From positions 62,001 to 126,000 of the forward strand of contig JAHHIC010000085.1 of assembly GCA_019359035.1 (NCBI GenBank): 64,000 bases of DNA, given 5' to 3'. Source of the stretch: Scytonematopsis contorta HA4267-MV1. GTDB lineage: Bacteria > Cyanobacteriota > Cyanobacteriia > Cyanobacteriales > Nostocaceae. The notes under the pieces were generated by a model. That model was not told where the DNA came from. It saw only the letters and a program-made list of their open reading frames with translations, and did not search any database. Each line of letters starts with the position of its first letter. Within the stretch, counting starts at the first letter, position 1. Position numbers and translations under genes: made by a program. This document shows, piece by piece, positions 26,403 to 36,479 of the stretch.

Positions 26403-27866
26403 ATGACTCCAGCGGCGACATCCAACAATCCCTTTCTCTCCCTCAACTACGAACCCGCTTTAGAATCCTTGGGAGACGATTACTACGACGAAGTAGCAGC
26501 AGCAGAGTTTCCTCTACATATACTCCGCTGGCGTAATGATGCACTTCTGCCACGTTTTGGACTAGAACCATCAGCAGTTACAAACGAGGATTTTACTCAA
26601 GCTTTTGGTAAATTTGAACAACGCAAGCCCTTATTAGCATTGCGCTACCACGGCTACCAATTTGGTGAATATAACCCCAATTTAGGGGATGGTAGAGGTT
26701 TTCTCTACGGACAAGTACGTGGTCAAGACGGTGAACTTTATGATTTCGGTACAAAAGGCTCTGGTAGAACACCTTACTCCCGTGGTGGAGATGGGATGTT
26801 AACTTTAAAAGGCGGCGTACGAGAAGTTTTAGCAGCGGAAATGTTACACAGAATGGGAGTACGAACTTCCCGCTGTTTGACCATGATTGAAACAGGTTTA
26901 TCACTGTGGCGAGGAGATGAGCCTTCTCCTACACGTTCCTGCGTAATGGTACGGATGAATAAATCCCATATTCGCTTTGGTACTTTTGAGCGGCTATATT
27001 ATTTTAAGCGTCCAGATTTAACAAAAATATTATTAGACCATGTAATTGAGCAATATTACTCTGACTTAAATAGTATCCCTGACGAAAAAGAAAAATATGC
27101 TCGGTTCTACGCGGAATTAGTACAAAGAGTAGCCGAATTAGCAGGACAATGGATGGCTGCGGGTTTTTGTCATGCAGTATTAAACACCGATAATATGTCA
27201 ATTACGGGAGAAAGTTTTGATTACGGTCCCTATGCATTTATTCCCAGTTATGACCCACAATTTATAGCAGCTTATTTTGATTACTACGGACGTTACAGTT
27301 ACGGCAGCCAACCAAGTATTTGCGATTTAAATTTAGAAATGCTTCAACAACCGCTGTCTCAAATTATAGACCGGGCAGATATGGAAACAGGAAGAAAAAA
27401 ATTTGATGAGTATTATGTAACTGAATATCGAAGTTTGATGTTAAAAAAATTAGGTTTTGAAGATTTACTGTTGAAAGAATTAGGAGAAGAACAAGCAACA
27501 GAAATACTCAAAGCAACTATTGATTTTTTAAAGACATATCCAGTTAGTTACCACGACTTTTTCGCCGATATTGCTCGTACTTTTTCGTCTAAATGGCGAG
27601 ATGATGCTAGTTATATTTTGGGAGAATCAGAAATAGGACAAGCCTTACGAGTTTCAGATTTATTTGTAAATTGGTCGGGAAGCTATCATCGAATTTTGGC
27701 TAGTTTCCCAACAGATGCTATCGAAAAGATAGCCAAAACATTGAATCACTATAATCCGCAAACAGTAATAGTTAGACCTGTAATTGAATCAATTTGGGAA
27801 CCAATAGCAGTGAAAGATAACTGGGAACCTTTTTATGAATTACTTAAGTTAATTGGTAATTGGTAA
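26403..27866 (+). CDS. selO: SelO-type protein AMPylase (YdiU/UPF0061)
   Basis: SelO is a pseudokinase-fold enzyme that transfers AMP to Ser, Thr or Tyr of proteins and is linked to redox control. The ~487-residue protein shows [56 protein letters not shown] and [20 protein letters not shown], which are the core nucleotide-binding and catalytic blocks. It lacks the long C-terminal Cys-containing tail seen in some SelO proteins. ATG 26403 is chosen over an in-frame TTG upstream. Confidence 0.93.
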   Translation: MTPAATSNNPFLSLNYEPALESLGDDYYDEVAAAEFPLHILRWRNDALLPRFGLEPSAVTNEDFTQAFGKFEQRKPLLALRYHGYQFGEYNPNLGDGRGFLYGQVRGQDGELYDFGTKGSGRTPYSRGGDGMLTLKGGVREVLAAEMLHRMGVRTSRCLTMIETGLSLWRGDEPSPTRSCVMVRMNKSHIRFGTFERLYYFKRPDLTKILLDHVIEQYYSDLNSIPDEKEKYARFYAELVQRVAELAGQWMAAGFCHAVLNTDNMSITGESFDYGPYAFIPSYDPQFIAAYFDYYGRYSYGSQPSICDLNLEMLQQPLSQIIDRADMETGRKKFDEYYVTEYRSLMLKKLGFEDLLLKELGEEQATEILKATIDFLKTYPVSYHDFFADIARTFSSKWRDDASYILGESEIGQALRVSDLFVNWSGSYHRILASFPTDAIEKIAKTLNHYNPQTVIVRPVIESIWEPIAVKDNWEPFYELLKLIGNW

Positions 27867-27936
27867 TTGGAGCGTCTCAAATGTTAAAAAGTACATTTTT
27901 GTAGTGCGGGCTTCTAGCCCGATACTGTAGAAAAAA

Positions 27937-28190
27937 GCGAGCAAGATGCTCGCACTACTGTAAAAAAAAGCGAGCAAGATGCTCGCACTACTGTAAAAAA
28001 AAGCGAGCAAGATGCTCGCACTACTGTAAAAAAAAGCGAGCAAGATGCTCGCACTACTGTAAAAAAAAGCGAGCAAGATGCTCGCACTACTCTAAAAAAA
28101 GCGAGCAAGATGCTCGCACTGCTGTAAAAAAAAGCGAGCAAGATGCTCGCACTACTCTAAAAAAAGCGAGCAAGATGCTCGCACTGCTTA
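27937..28190. repeat. eight tandem ~33-bp hairpin repeats
   Basis: Units start at 27937, 27970, 28003, 28036, 28069 and about 28101, 28133 and 28166. Each has GCGAGCA-AGA-TGCTCGC (a seven-bp perfect stem) followed by ACTACTGT and an A-run. Read on either strand, each unit resembles a terminator. They lie between the convergent selO and glycerate kinase genes, so they likely stop both transcripts. Minus-strand frames over the tract are artefacts. Confidence 0.9.
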
Positions 28191-28197
28191 TCTTTTT

Positions 28198-28983
28198 TCA
28201 CGACAGAGAATGGTCGGCATTTATTTCAATCACAAAATCAACAGAGGTAGGAGATTTTGCTAAAGGTTCAATAAATAGTTCTGGGTGCAAAGAACGCCAA
28301 AAATAATAAACAAATTCTTCAATTTCTTTGTCAGACATTCCTGACTTCCCGGAAGCAATCATTTGTCTTTCTGCTTGTTTTCGCCATTCTAAAGAAAGAC
28401 GATAATCAATTGGATGTAATAAAAATAAACTGTCTAGCCGTTCCCAAAGTGGTAAATAATCTCCTAGTTTATTATTCATATCACGAGCAAAAATTCTGTC
28501 CGCATCCGTAATGATTGGTGGCGCTGCTATATCAAATACACTTGGCTCAATAGGACGCACACCAACAAACCAGCCTTCAAATAAAAGTATATCTACGTTT
28601 TCAACTATTTCTGGGTTTGTTCTATCACCCGCACCACCATGTAGCGATTTATCAAAACGCGGAAGAGATACAGGACTTTGATGTTGACGAACCTGCTCTA
28701 ACACAATTAATGCTAAATCTATATCATGAGTTCCTGGTGGACCGCGCCAAATCAAACGTGGGTCTTCTTCTCTTAATTGCTGCCGTTCTGTATAAGTTTT
28801 ATATAAATCATCTATTGATAAAGTAAAAGTACGGTATCCCATGTCTTGGAGAAGTAGAGAAAGAGTATTACATATAGTACTTTTGCCCGTACCTTGCCCT
28901 CCGAGAATACCTTGTATAATAGGACGTCTCAATTTTTGGCGAAGCGAAGCAATTTTCTCCGCTAATAATTTGTGTATTGTCAT
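28198..28983 (-). CDS. D-glycerate 3-kinase (plant/cyanobacterial GLYK type)
   Basis: This P-loop kinase phosphorylates glycerate to 3-phosphoglycerate, closing the photorespiratory cycle. The 261-residue protein has Walker A GGQGTGKSTICNTL, SIDDLYKTYTERQQL, RGPPGTHDIDLALIVLEQVR, SLPRFDKSLHGGAGDR and LLFEGWFVGVRP, all typical of GLYK and related P-loop kinases. The longer frame to 29097 only translates a heptanucleotide tract (NYQLPIT repeats), so ATG 28983 is the start. Confidence 0.88.
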   Translation of the reverse strand: MTIHKLLAEKIASLRQKLRRPIIQGILGGQGTGKSTICNTLSLLLQDMGYRTFTLSIDDLYKTYTERQQLREEDPRLIWRGPPGTHDIDLALIVLEQVRQHQSPVSLPRFDKSLHGGAGDRTNPEIVENVDILLFEGWFVGVRPIEPSVFDIAAPPIITDADRIFARDMNNKLGDYLPLWERLDSLFLLHPIDYRLSLEWRKQAERQMIASGKSGMSDKEIEEFVYYFWRSLHPELFIEPLAKSPTSVDFVIEINADHSLS

Positions 28984-29132
28984 TTGATAATTGGTAATTG
29001 GTAATTGGTAATTGGTAATTGGTAATTGGTAATTGGTAATTGGTAATTGGTAATTGGTAATTGGTAATTGGTAATTGCGAATTTCCCCACTCCCCACTCC
29101 CCACTCCCCACTCCCATTCCCATTCCCATTCC
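28984..29132. repeat. heptanucleotide repeat tracts
   Basis: About 13 copies of TTGGTAA (28984-29076) are followed by CCCCACT-type units (29082-29118) and CCCATTC units. They fill the gap between glycerate kinase and the Ycf20-like gene. A matching CCAATTA tract of about 20 copies lies at 42369-42513. Confidence 0.9.
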
Positions 29133-29465
29133 CTAACTCCCCAGTTTAAATGCTTCAATAAACAAACTGTAGGTAAAACCTATTTTTAGCAAGTTGAGAC
29201 ATTCAGCCCAAAGTACTCGCCGTTTTTGTAAACTACGACTATAAAATATCCAACTACCTATTTCTCCGATAAAAACTAAAAATGCAGCTATAACTATGTC
29301 TAGTTCGGCTTTTTGTCCTGCTGTGGTGGAAACTGCTGTTCCTAAAAAAATACCAAATAACCAACTAATTAATAGTAACGAAAAACGCCGCCAAGGATTG
29401 AAAAACCATTGCCCTAAACTTCTGCCAATGGTGTCTAATAAATTGACAATACGTGTATTTTGCAT
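29133..29465 (-). CDS. Ycf20-like membrane protein (DUF565)
   Basis: The 110-residue protein has an N-terminal amphipathic part (LLDTIGRSLGQWFFNPWRR) and two or three membrane segments (LLLISWLFGIFLGTAVS, IVIAAFLVFIGEIGSWIFY). It ends with a conserved region holding LNLLKIGFTYSLFIEAFKLG. This is the DUF565/Ycf20 family of cyanobacteria and plastids, where plant relatives affect non-photochemical quenching. No precise role is known in bacteria. Confidence 0.8.
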   Translation of the reverse strand: MQNTRIVNLLDTIGRSLGQWFFNPWRRFSLLLISWLFGIFLGTAVSTTAGQKAELDIVIAAFLVFIGEIGSWIFYSRSLQKRRVLWAECLNLLKIGFTYSLFIEAFKLGS

Positions 29466-29709
29466 TACAAATGATACTGATAACTTACACTCAAAAAGTA
29501 TAAGACTATATTATAAATATAGGGGAAAACGTTAGATTAAATAAATTGTAATAAATATAACATTCTCCTCAGAGAATAAGTTACTATTTGTTCGACCTCA
29601 GAAAAAATAAATATTTGTAATTTTTGTAAAAAATATGAATACTAAGAAATCAGTGTTGCAAAACGCTGTATTCCTTGCTATTGCTATGGCAATGCTGGGT
29701 TTTGCGTCC

Positions 29710-29983
29710 CACCCTAGGCAATACTGCGAAGGTTTTGAGATTTTATAGGTTGGGTTGTTCGCGCAGCGTGACGCTTCGTCATGGCTTTGCGTATCCGGCT
29801 ATCGGACGCTGGCGCGTTCACGAAGTGGAGCGGAGCGCTAAACCCAACAAAGTCCGCAAATGTTGGGTTATCTCTTCGAGACGCTTCGCGTTCGCGCAGC
29901 GTGCCGCTTCGGCATACGTGCCTCAACCCAACCTACGTATTTGCCTTATTTGAGCAAAACCGGAGCAGTATTGCCACCCTAGG
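29710..29983. mobile_element. MITE-like element with inverted ends and a 9-bp direct repeat
   Basis: An ~260-bp insert is bounded by GGCAATACTGC (29717-29727) and its inverse GCAGTATTGCC (29965-29975). Just outside these is the direct repeat CACCCTAGG (29710-29718 and 29975-29983), as from target duplication. The inside is GC-richer, with many palindromic GACGCTTCG/CGCGCAGCG motifs and no protein. It follows a short frame opening MNTKKSVLQNAVFLAIAMAM (29636 on), which looks like a signal peptide cut soon after. Confidence 0.6.
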
Positions 29984-30099
29984 AGAAAACGTCCGGTTTA
30001 GGTTGTTCGTTCAAGCAACTAAAGTGAGGTAGCGAACGACTATTGACTAATTGCAGTTAAATATTAACTATTGACTATTGGTTCTACAGTCAAAAATTT
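29984..30099. other. upstream region of the glycosyltransferase
   Basis: Nothing coding is visible. Short TTGACTA/ATTAACTATTGACTA repeats lie just before the start of the next gene. Confidence 0.4.
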
Positions 30100-31953
30100 A
30101 TGAATAATCGTGCTTTTGACGATTGGGTAAACAATATAGAAAAACGTCCAGCCCTTGCTGTGATTTTTGCGAGTTTATGGGTATTCGTCGTTGGATGGAT
30201 AGCCTTTTTGTGGAATTTGGGTGCTGTTGGGTTGGTAGATGAGACCGAGCCTTTATTTGCAGAAGCATCACGACAAATGCTTGTTACAGGTGATTGGATT
30301 ACCCCTTACTTTAACGGTGAAACTCGCTTTGACAAACCCGCTCTTATTTACTGGTGTCAGGCAATTGCGTATAAAATTGTTGGGGTAAACGAGTCAGCAG
30401 TGCGTCTCCCTTCTGCGCTTGCGGCTATTGCTATAATGGGTTTAGCTTTTTACACCGTATCCTGGCATCTAAAAAAACAAGACTACTTAGAAAATGTCTC
30501 TCGTCCAACTCGACGTTGGCTAACCGCAGCTTTGGCAACTGGTCTAATAGGACTAAGCCCGGAAATGATTGTTTGGGGGAGAACAGGTGTTTCCGATATG
30601 TTGCTTACAGGTTGTATCGCATTATCACTGTTATGCTTTTTTATGGCTTACGCGCAGCCAGAGAAAGCAAAAGTACAAACCAAATGGTATGTAGCGAGTT
30701 ACATACTAATGGGTGCTGGAATTCTCACAAAAGGCCCAGTAGGAATTGTTTTACCGGGTTTAATTATCCTTTCATTTGTTTTTTATCTAGGTAATTGGCG
30801 AGAAGTTTTGCGGGAAATGCGTCCTATTTTAGGTGCTTTTATTGTTTTAGCAATATCAGTACCCTGGTATGTATTAGTGACTCTCAGAAATGGTGAAGCT
30901 TTTATTAACTCATTTTTTGGCTACCACAACTTTGAGCGCTTTACAGAAGTTGTCAACGGTCACTCAGCACCTTGGTATTTTTACTTTTTAGTTGTACTAG
31001 CATTATTCGCTCCGTACTCTATATATTTGCCAACTGCAATGGTATCTCTAAAATTTTGGCAGCGAAATCATTGGCGTTCTCAACAACGTTGGCAACAACT
31101 AGGTTTATTTGCATTTATTTGGTTTACTGCTATTTTCACGTTTTTCACCATATCTGTCACCAAACTCCCCAGCTACGTTTTACCTCTAATGCCTGCAGCA
31201 GCTATTTTAGTAGCCCTATTTTTCCATAACACAGCCACTTTTTCCAATTCGCAATACGCAATTCCCAATTCGCAATTATCTTCATCCTCACTTCCCACTC
31301 CCCACTCCCCACTTCCCACTCCCCACTCCCCACTCCGAACTCCCCTCTTATACTGGACTGGCTGGGCGAATGTAATGTTCTTTTCAGCACTGGCTATAAC
31401 TATTTTATACTTACCCAAGCTTTTGGGTCCAGACGAAGCCTCACCTAATTTCGCAGCAAAACTAGACCAGTCGTATTTAACTGAAGCTGGGGCTGTGATT
31501 TTCCTGGTAGGAGCCGTAATTATGGCGATTCTATTACTACGTCGTCGTCGTTGGCACTTACTAATTGACGTAAATTTACTGACGCTTGTAATCCTCATCG
31601 TCATCACTTTCATGCCAACTTATCTATTAATGGACCAGGAACGTCAGTTACCCCTGAGACAATTGTCTGCTATAGCGCGGGAACAACGAAAACCAGGGGA
31701 AGAATTAATTATGGTTGGATTCAAAAAACCAAGTGTTACTTTTTACACTCAAGATGTTGTAAATTACCAACGGTCAGTGGAAACTGCGAAACCTTACATT
31801 CAGAGCCAAATTGACAAAAAAGTACAACCTGCTTCAGCATTAGTTTTGTCTTTCCCAGCAGAAATAAAACAACTGAGCTTACAACGACCCAAATATGAAA
31901 ATTTAGGCATCAAAGGAGCTTACCAACTGGTGAGATTACCGCTGAAAAATTAA
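30100..31953 (+). CDS. GT39/ArnT-like lipid-linked sugar transferase, multi-membrane
   Basis: The 617-residue protein has about 11 predicted membrane segments. The first periplasmic loop reads VGLVDETEPLFAEASRQML, with the Asp-Glu of GT39/ArnT enzymes that take sugar from a polyprenyl phosphate. TPYFNGETRFDKPALIYW is the matching next block. The likely role is glycosylation of lipids or proteins on the periplasmic side, with the acceptor unknown. Around residues 385-415 the protein contains SLPTPHSPLPTPHSPL, a translated heptanucleotide repeat lying between membrane segments. The frame survives it. Confidence 0.88.
   Translation: MNNRAFDDWVNNIEKRPALAVIFASLWVFVVGWIAFLWNLGAVGLVDETEPLFAEASRQMLVTGDWITPYFNGETRFDKPALIYWCQAIAYKIVGVNESAVRLPSALAAIAIMGLAFYTVSWHLKKQDYLENVSRPTRRWLTAALATGLIGLSPEMIVWGRTGVSDMLLTGCIALSLLCFFMAYAQPEKAKVQTKWYVASYILMGAGILTKGPVGIVLPGLIILSFVFYLGNWREVLREMRPILGAFIVLAISVPWYVLVTLRNGEAFINSFFGYHNFERFTEVVNGHSAPWYFYFLVVLALFAPYSIYLPTAMVSLKFWQRNHWRSQQRWQQLGLFAFIWFTAIFTFFTISVTKLPSYVLPLMPAAAILVALFFHNTATFSNSQYAIPNSQLSSSSLPTPHSPLPTPHSPLRTPLLYWTGWANVMFFSALAITILYLPKLLGPDEASPNFAAKLDQSYLTEAGAVIFLVGAVIMAILLLRRRRWHLLIDVNLLTLVILIVITFMPTYLLMDQERQLPLRQLSAIAREQRKPGEELIMVGFKKPSVTFYTQDVVNYQRSVETAKPYIQSQIDKKVQPASALVLSFPAEIKQLSLQRPKYENLGIKGAYQLVRLPLKN
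31243..31346. repeat. heptanucleotide repeats inside a coding region
   Basis: CAATTCGCAATACGC-type units followed by CCCCACT/CCCACTT units run in frame through the glycosyltransferase gene. They add about 30 residues rich in Ser, Pro, Thr and His. The same repeat types are intergenic elsewhere (31960-32012, 29082-29118). Confidence 0.85.
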
Positions 31954-31959
31954 TGGGGA

Positions 31960-32047
31960 TTGGGAGTAGGGAGTGGGGAGTGGGGAGTGGGGAGTGGGGA
32001 GTGGGGAGTGGGGAATTGCGAATTGCGAATTGCGAATTGCGAATTGT
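31960..32047. repeat. GGGAGTG and GCGAATT tandem repeats
   Basis: About seven copies of a GGGGAGT unit and then four of GAATTGC lie between the convergent glycosyltransferase and histidine kinase genes. Confidence 0.85.
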
Positions 32048-32058
32048 TCCCCACTTCC

Positions 32059-35000
32059 TCAAATTTTCGGAAGAGCATAGTTGATATGATTTAACAATTC
32101 TTCCATTGATATAGAACGTGGCAAAACTTCGGTTGCGTAGGTATGAACAACTTTTTGCACTGATTCCAATGTGGTTTTTCGCTTGACGATATGGGTTTGG
32201 GAGTTGCTTGGCTGCTCCAGTACCAAAATTGGTGGTAATTCAAATGGTAATTCTCCCAATTTTGTTAGTGCTGCTAAGACTTGCTCTTCGACCTGGGATT
32301 CTTCTAAACAAATTAGTATCAGGTCTACGCTTTGATGGCGAATTTGTTGTAGCATTTCTGTCCAGGTGCGAGGCATTGCTGCTTTTAAACCTGCTGTTTG
32401 TAAATATTGCAGCAATGCTTGAAACCATTCTGAACCTCTTGCTATGCTTTGAGGTTTTCTACCTTGGGTAAATCCAGCATTTTTGTTTTCTGTAAAACTA
32501 CTGGTAACAAGAGATGTTTCTACTACGTCTTTTTGAGTATTTGTGCGTTTAGTTCCTGGTAAATCTGGCAGTATTGCTAAATCTACAACTAGGATGCTGG
32601 GGGGACAACACATACCTGCTGCAATTTGCAGGACTGAGAGCAAAGCGTCTTTGTCACCCGAACCTTTGCCTTCCTCTACAGTTACCGGTGTTAAACAAGG
32701 AAACACTGTTAATCCTGGTACTTGAGATGCTGATTGGGTAGTCTCTACATCGCAAGTCACTAATGGTATAGATGCTAGACGACGTTGTTGACTGAGTTTT
32801 TTCAGATAATTTGAACTGGCTTTGACTTCTGGGTCAAGTAACAGTACATCAAATTGCCAAACTCGCGCTAGTAAGTCTGCCTGTTCTAAATTATCAACTT
32901 CTACTACTCTATGGTCTCTAAGCAAATGATATGAGCGAAAAGTTTCTAGTAAAGGATTAACTATTCTCAATATTCTTAGGGGATTTTGACGCTGAATCCT
33001 TTCATTATGGGTTTTAGAACTTTGTCCGGTTTCGGTTGTAGTGCATAAATTTTCCAACAGTGGTACAAGGGTTTGATGTTGTACTGGTAGGGGGATAAAA
33101 CCATCGGCACGATTACTAAAGGCTTGTTGTTTTTCAGCTGCTGTTGCTGTTATCACTACTGGAATGTGACGACAAGAAGCGTCTGATTTTAATAAAGTCA
33201 GCACGTCCCAACCCGATAACAATGGTAATAAGGGGTTGAGAAATATGGCTTTAGGTTGTAATCGTCGAGCTTTTTCCACCGCTTCACAGCCTGAACGCGC
33301 AATTACCACCCGGTAACCCAATCCAGTTAAATGCTCGGTCAAGTCTTCGATGTATCTAGCTACTGCTTCGACTACTAATACTAAGCGATGGCTGGAATTC
33401 GGGATAGCAGAAGCAGAGGAGGAGAGAGGGAGAGAGGGGGAGGAGGAAGTAGTTTTGTTGCTTTTCTGTGAAATTCGCGTATATTTTGAACTATTTTCTT
33501 CATGTGCTTCTTGTCCTAATCTCCCAGTTTCTTGTGGTGGACAGGGAGGAAGCAACAGGGTAAATTGACTGCCTTTATGTTCGCTTGATAAAAAGCTGAC
33601 ATCACCCCCGTGCAAACGTGCCAAAGCTCTTGTTAACACAAGTCCCAAGCCAGTACCTTCATACTGACGAGTTAGAGGATTTTCCAGCTGTTGGAATTTT
33701 TGGAAGATTAAATGCTGTTGGTGTTCGGGAATGCCTATACCTGTATCCCATATTGTAAAGGCAACCCAACCTTCCCAATGACTAACCCGAAGTCCTATTT
33801 CCCCTTCGGTTTCGGTGAATTTAAAAGCATTAGACAACAGGTGTACTAGCATCTGTCGCAAACGTAAATCATCCGCGACTATTTCTTCTAAACCTGGTTC
33901 TATTTCTATATTTAACTTATGTTCCGTACGAGAATTTTCGCTTTTATTGTGGGTTGCAACGTTTACCCTTTTGGTTTCTGTGTGAATTAATTTTGCTTCT
34001 GCTATTGCACGGTCACATACGGGACGAATTTTGACTGGAGATAATGTTAATTCCATTTGTCCCGTCTCCATGCGAGTCAAATCCAAAATGTCGTTAACCA
34101 CACTCATCAAGTGACGTCCGCTTTGATGTATTAATCCGGCATAACGCGCTTGACGCTCGTTGAGTTCTCCTAATTGTCGGTCAACAAGTAGACGTGATAA
34201 ACCAAGAACAGCAGTTAAGGGGGTCTTAAGTTCGTGACTAATACAGGCTAAAAATTCATCTTTTAAGCGATTGAGTTGCATCAAATCGGCATTTTTTGCA
34301 GCTAATTCTTTACATAATTGTTGCTGTTCAGTTACATCGGTTGCTAATACTAACCATAAATCTTTGTTGTCACATTTATTTGTATTAGATGCAGTATTGT
34401 TGGAAATAATATTAACTTCTTCGTTTTGACTGTCTAAAGGAATTTTGGCAAATTGCCAAATTCGTTCCTGACCATTTTGCACTTCTACAACGCAAGTGCA
34501 ATTACCGCTCTGACTATCTAAAAAGCAATAATTTGCTGACACAACCGTCAATGGCTCTTGCTCTACAGGATGTTGTGGATTTTGTGGATTTTGAGTGTCT
34601 AATTTTGTTGCTTTTCCCCTTTTGGAAGCACTGGGACGTTTTGCAGTTTGAGAACTTGAAGATAAATTATCAAATGTTGAGCGATTATCGCAGAGGAGGC
34701 TATCGACAACTGTTGCATTCGTTTCGTATTCGCTGTTTTGTGGCTTTGTAGTTGCCAAATTTGTAGTTGCCAGAATTGTTTCTACCTGATGACGTACCCC
34801 ATCAGGGTCTTTTAGAGTTCCTAGTTGTTCCCACCATGCAGGGTTGTGGCTGAGGACTTCACCACTTCCGGTTTGTAACATCAAAGGCCAAGGTAGCCGC
34901 TCTAATAATTGTACTAATGGTTTGCATTTAGTAAATTGTTCTTGAGAACCTTCTACAACAGTGACTTCTGCTTGCGTCTTCTTTTTAGAGCTACTTTTTG

Positions 35001-35460
35001 ATGATTTTGCTGAACTTGCTTGATACTGCATGAAGCTTTGCAATAATCGCGAACAATCCACCAAACCTAAATATTTGCCATCTGTGTCAACAACTGCAAA
35101 ATTTAAATTATTATTGTTTTGTTTATCGATAGAACCTAAAAACAAGCGAAATTCTTCAACACTCGTCCCAACTGGGAGTGTTCGTATTGGTTCAACTAAG
35201 CCTTGACCCCATTCATTTAGAGGCTGCTCTAAGTATAAATTCCATGAAGAATAAATCTCCCCACTTGATGTTGAAAGCAACTGGGGGATGGTACGAGCAG
35301 AGTACAGTAAACCTTTTGGACATTGCTGCTCGTCTACTATTACTACGCTCGCACACTGTTGGTGCAAGAAAATGTCCAGCACAATTTTTAGCGAAGCTGT
35401 CTCTAGACAACTGGGGGTGCTGACAATAAAATCAGATAAGCGAGACTTAAGCATTGACAT
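32059..35460 (-). CDS. hybrid histidine kinase with degenerate receiver domains
   Basis: The 1133-residue soluble protein has, in order: an N-terminal CBS-like region (VVIVDEQQCPKGLLY, VVDTDGKYLGLVD), a PAS-like part (LMLQTGSGEVLSHNPAWWEQ), HisKA with the phospho-His in CISHELKTPLTAVLGL (about 408), and HATPase_c (LLSNAFKFTE, WDTGIGIPE, GTGLGLVL near 607). A receiver follows (RLVLVVEAVARYIEDLTEHL...FLNPLLPLLSGWD, about 690-810), then two more receiver-like regions. In the first receiver the usual phospho-acceptor Asp is Asn (FLNPLLP) and the acidic pair is missing, so phosphorelay inside the protein is unlikely. The signal and target are unknown. No response regulator gene is adjacent. Confidence 0.88.
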   Translation of the reverse strand: MSMLKSRLSDFIVSTPSCLETASLKIVLDIFLHQQCASVVIVDEQQCPKGLLYSARTIPQLLSTSSGEIYSSWNLYLEQPLNEWGQGLVEPIRTLPVGTSVEEFRLFLGSIDKQNNNNLNFAVVDTDGKYLGLVDCSRLLQSFMQYQASSAKSSKSSSKKKTQAEVTVVEGSQEQFTKCKPLVQLLERLPWPLMLQTGSGEVLSHNPAWWEQLGTLKDPDGVRHQVETILATTNLATTKPQNSEYETNATVVDSLLCDNRSTFDNLSSSSQTAKRPSASKRGKATKLDTQNPQNPQHPVEQEPLTVVSANYCFLDSQSGNCTCVVEVQNGQERIWQFAKIPLDSQNEEVNIISNNTASNTNKCDNKDLWLVLATDVTEQQQLCKELAAKNADLMQLNRLKDEFLACISHELKTPLTAVLGLSRLLVDRQLGELNERQARYAGLIHQSGRHLMSVVNDILDLTRMETGQMELTLSPVKIRPVCDRAIAEAKLIHTETKRVNVATHNKSENSRTEHKLNIEIEPGLEEIVADDLRLRQMLVHLLSNAFKFTETEGEIGLRVSHWEGWVAFTIWDTGIGIPEHQQHLIFQKFQQLENPLTRQYEGTGLGLVLTRALARLHGGDVSFLSSEHKGSQFTLLLPPCPPQETGRLGQEAHEENSSKYTRISQKSNKTTSSSPSLPLSSSASAIPNSSHRLVLVVEAVARYIEDLTEHLTGLGYRVVIARSGCEAVEKARRLQPKAIFLNPLLPLLSGWDVLTLLKSDASCRHIPVVITATAAEKQQAFSNRADGFIPLPVQHQTLVPLLENLCTTTETGQSSKTHNERIQRQNPLRILRIVNPLLETFRSYHLLRDHRVVEVDNLEQADLLARVWQFDVLLLDPEVKASSNYLKKLSQQRRLASIPLVTCDVETTQSASQVPGLTVFPCLTPVTVEEGKGSGDKDALLSVLQIAAGMCCPPSILVVDLAILPDLPGTKRTNTQKDVVETSLVTSSFTENKNAGFTQGRKPQSIARGSEWFQALLQYLQTAGLKAAMPRTWTEMLQQIRHQSVDLILICLEESQVEEQVLAALTKLGELPFELPPILVLEQPSNSQTHIVKRKTTLESVQKVVHTYATEVLPRSISMEELLNHINYALPKI

Positions 35461-36479
35461 AAAGTAATGGGGTCATTCTTCTTTCAGGAGCAGCCTTTAA
35501 TCTGTTGGGTAAAACAGATACGGAATGCTGGTGGATAATGTTCCCCCTGGGACTAAATCTGAACAACTAGATGTTAATGGGGGCAATAACTTCTATAAAA
35601 TCTACGTTTCCCGTCTGAATTAGACGTAAATTATCTTTTTGATGAACAAGGGCTTCTGTGGTAAAAACCTGCAACTCGTCAAATTTACTAATCTACAGCG
35701 CATCTAGCCTGCGGAGCTTTAGCCGTAGATGCATCTTTAACACTACATTCGCGGTCTAAATCATCCTCGTTGATACCAAATGGCTACAACAATTATGGCT
35801 CTAAATACTCGCATTTGAACCTTTAGGAATTATAATGATTTACAAGGTCATAAAGCTTTAACTTCGTTTAAGTATCTTAATTAAGGAGTAAATTATAGAA
35901 ATATATATTAAAAAAAATTGCGATAGACAGCACTACTCATTGCTATCAATCAATAGCATAATGCAGCTTACTAACTGTTGCACTGATTACTTTATTTACA
36001 GACTTAGTTCCTGGTAGATGATTCCGTTAAGTTCAATTCTCAACCGATAAGCACCAATACCTAATTGCCAGAATCTACGCTTAGGTAGCAAATATTTTTA
36101 TACAGATAATATTTGTTAAAGTTTTTATATATTTCAAGTTACTTTTTCTTCAAAAGTACAGCCAATCGCCAGAGCGGCTTTTTGAAATAAATTGAAACAG
36201 GACTACAAAGTATTATGAAGTTATAAAAATAAATTAGTATACCCATTATTGTTATGGTACTATCTATTCCCATTTTCCATAAACAATTTAAACCTTTTTT
36301 CCAATTTCCTACTGACCTCGCTAACAAACAATGACCATTGAGAAAAATAACCGAAATGATTAGAAAAAAACATATATGTTTGAAAATCAATTCTGAAATA
36401 TATCCTGAAACAGACCCCTCGGATTAATTAAGACAGGAAAATGTAATTATTTACAAACTGTTCAGTAAGGAATAAAGAG
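35461..36479. other. ~1-kb non-coding region upstream of kaiA
   Basis: I see no credible gene. One minus-strand open frame (36139-36390) is hydrophobic but has no ribosome site and odd composition. The region should hold the promoters for kaiA and the divergent histidine kinase, but no strong -35/-10 pair stands out by eye. Confidence 0.4.

Noticed and set aside
27849-28141. Minus-strand frames with repeated LLAFFYSSASI and CSLFFTVVRAS
   Set aside because: They translate the 33-bp hairpin repeats (33 is a multiple of 3) and are not genes.
28984-29097. N-terminal NYQLPIT extension of the glycerate kinase
   Set aside because: It is the translation of a heptanucleotide tract; a normal ATG follows at 28983.
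29675-30032. Several overlapping frames on both strands
   Set aside because: They lie in the palindrome-rich MITE-like insert. None has a coherent protein pattern.
36139-36390. 83-codon minus-strand frame upstream of kaiA
   Set aside because: It has no ribosome site, AT-driven hydrophobic composition and no recognisable pattern.
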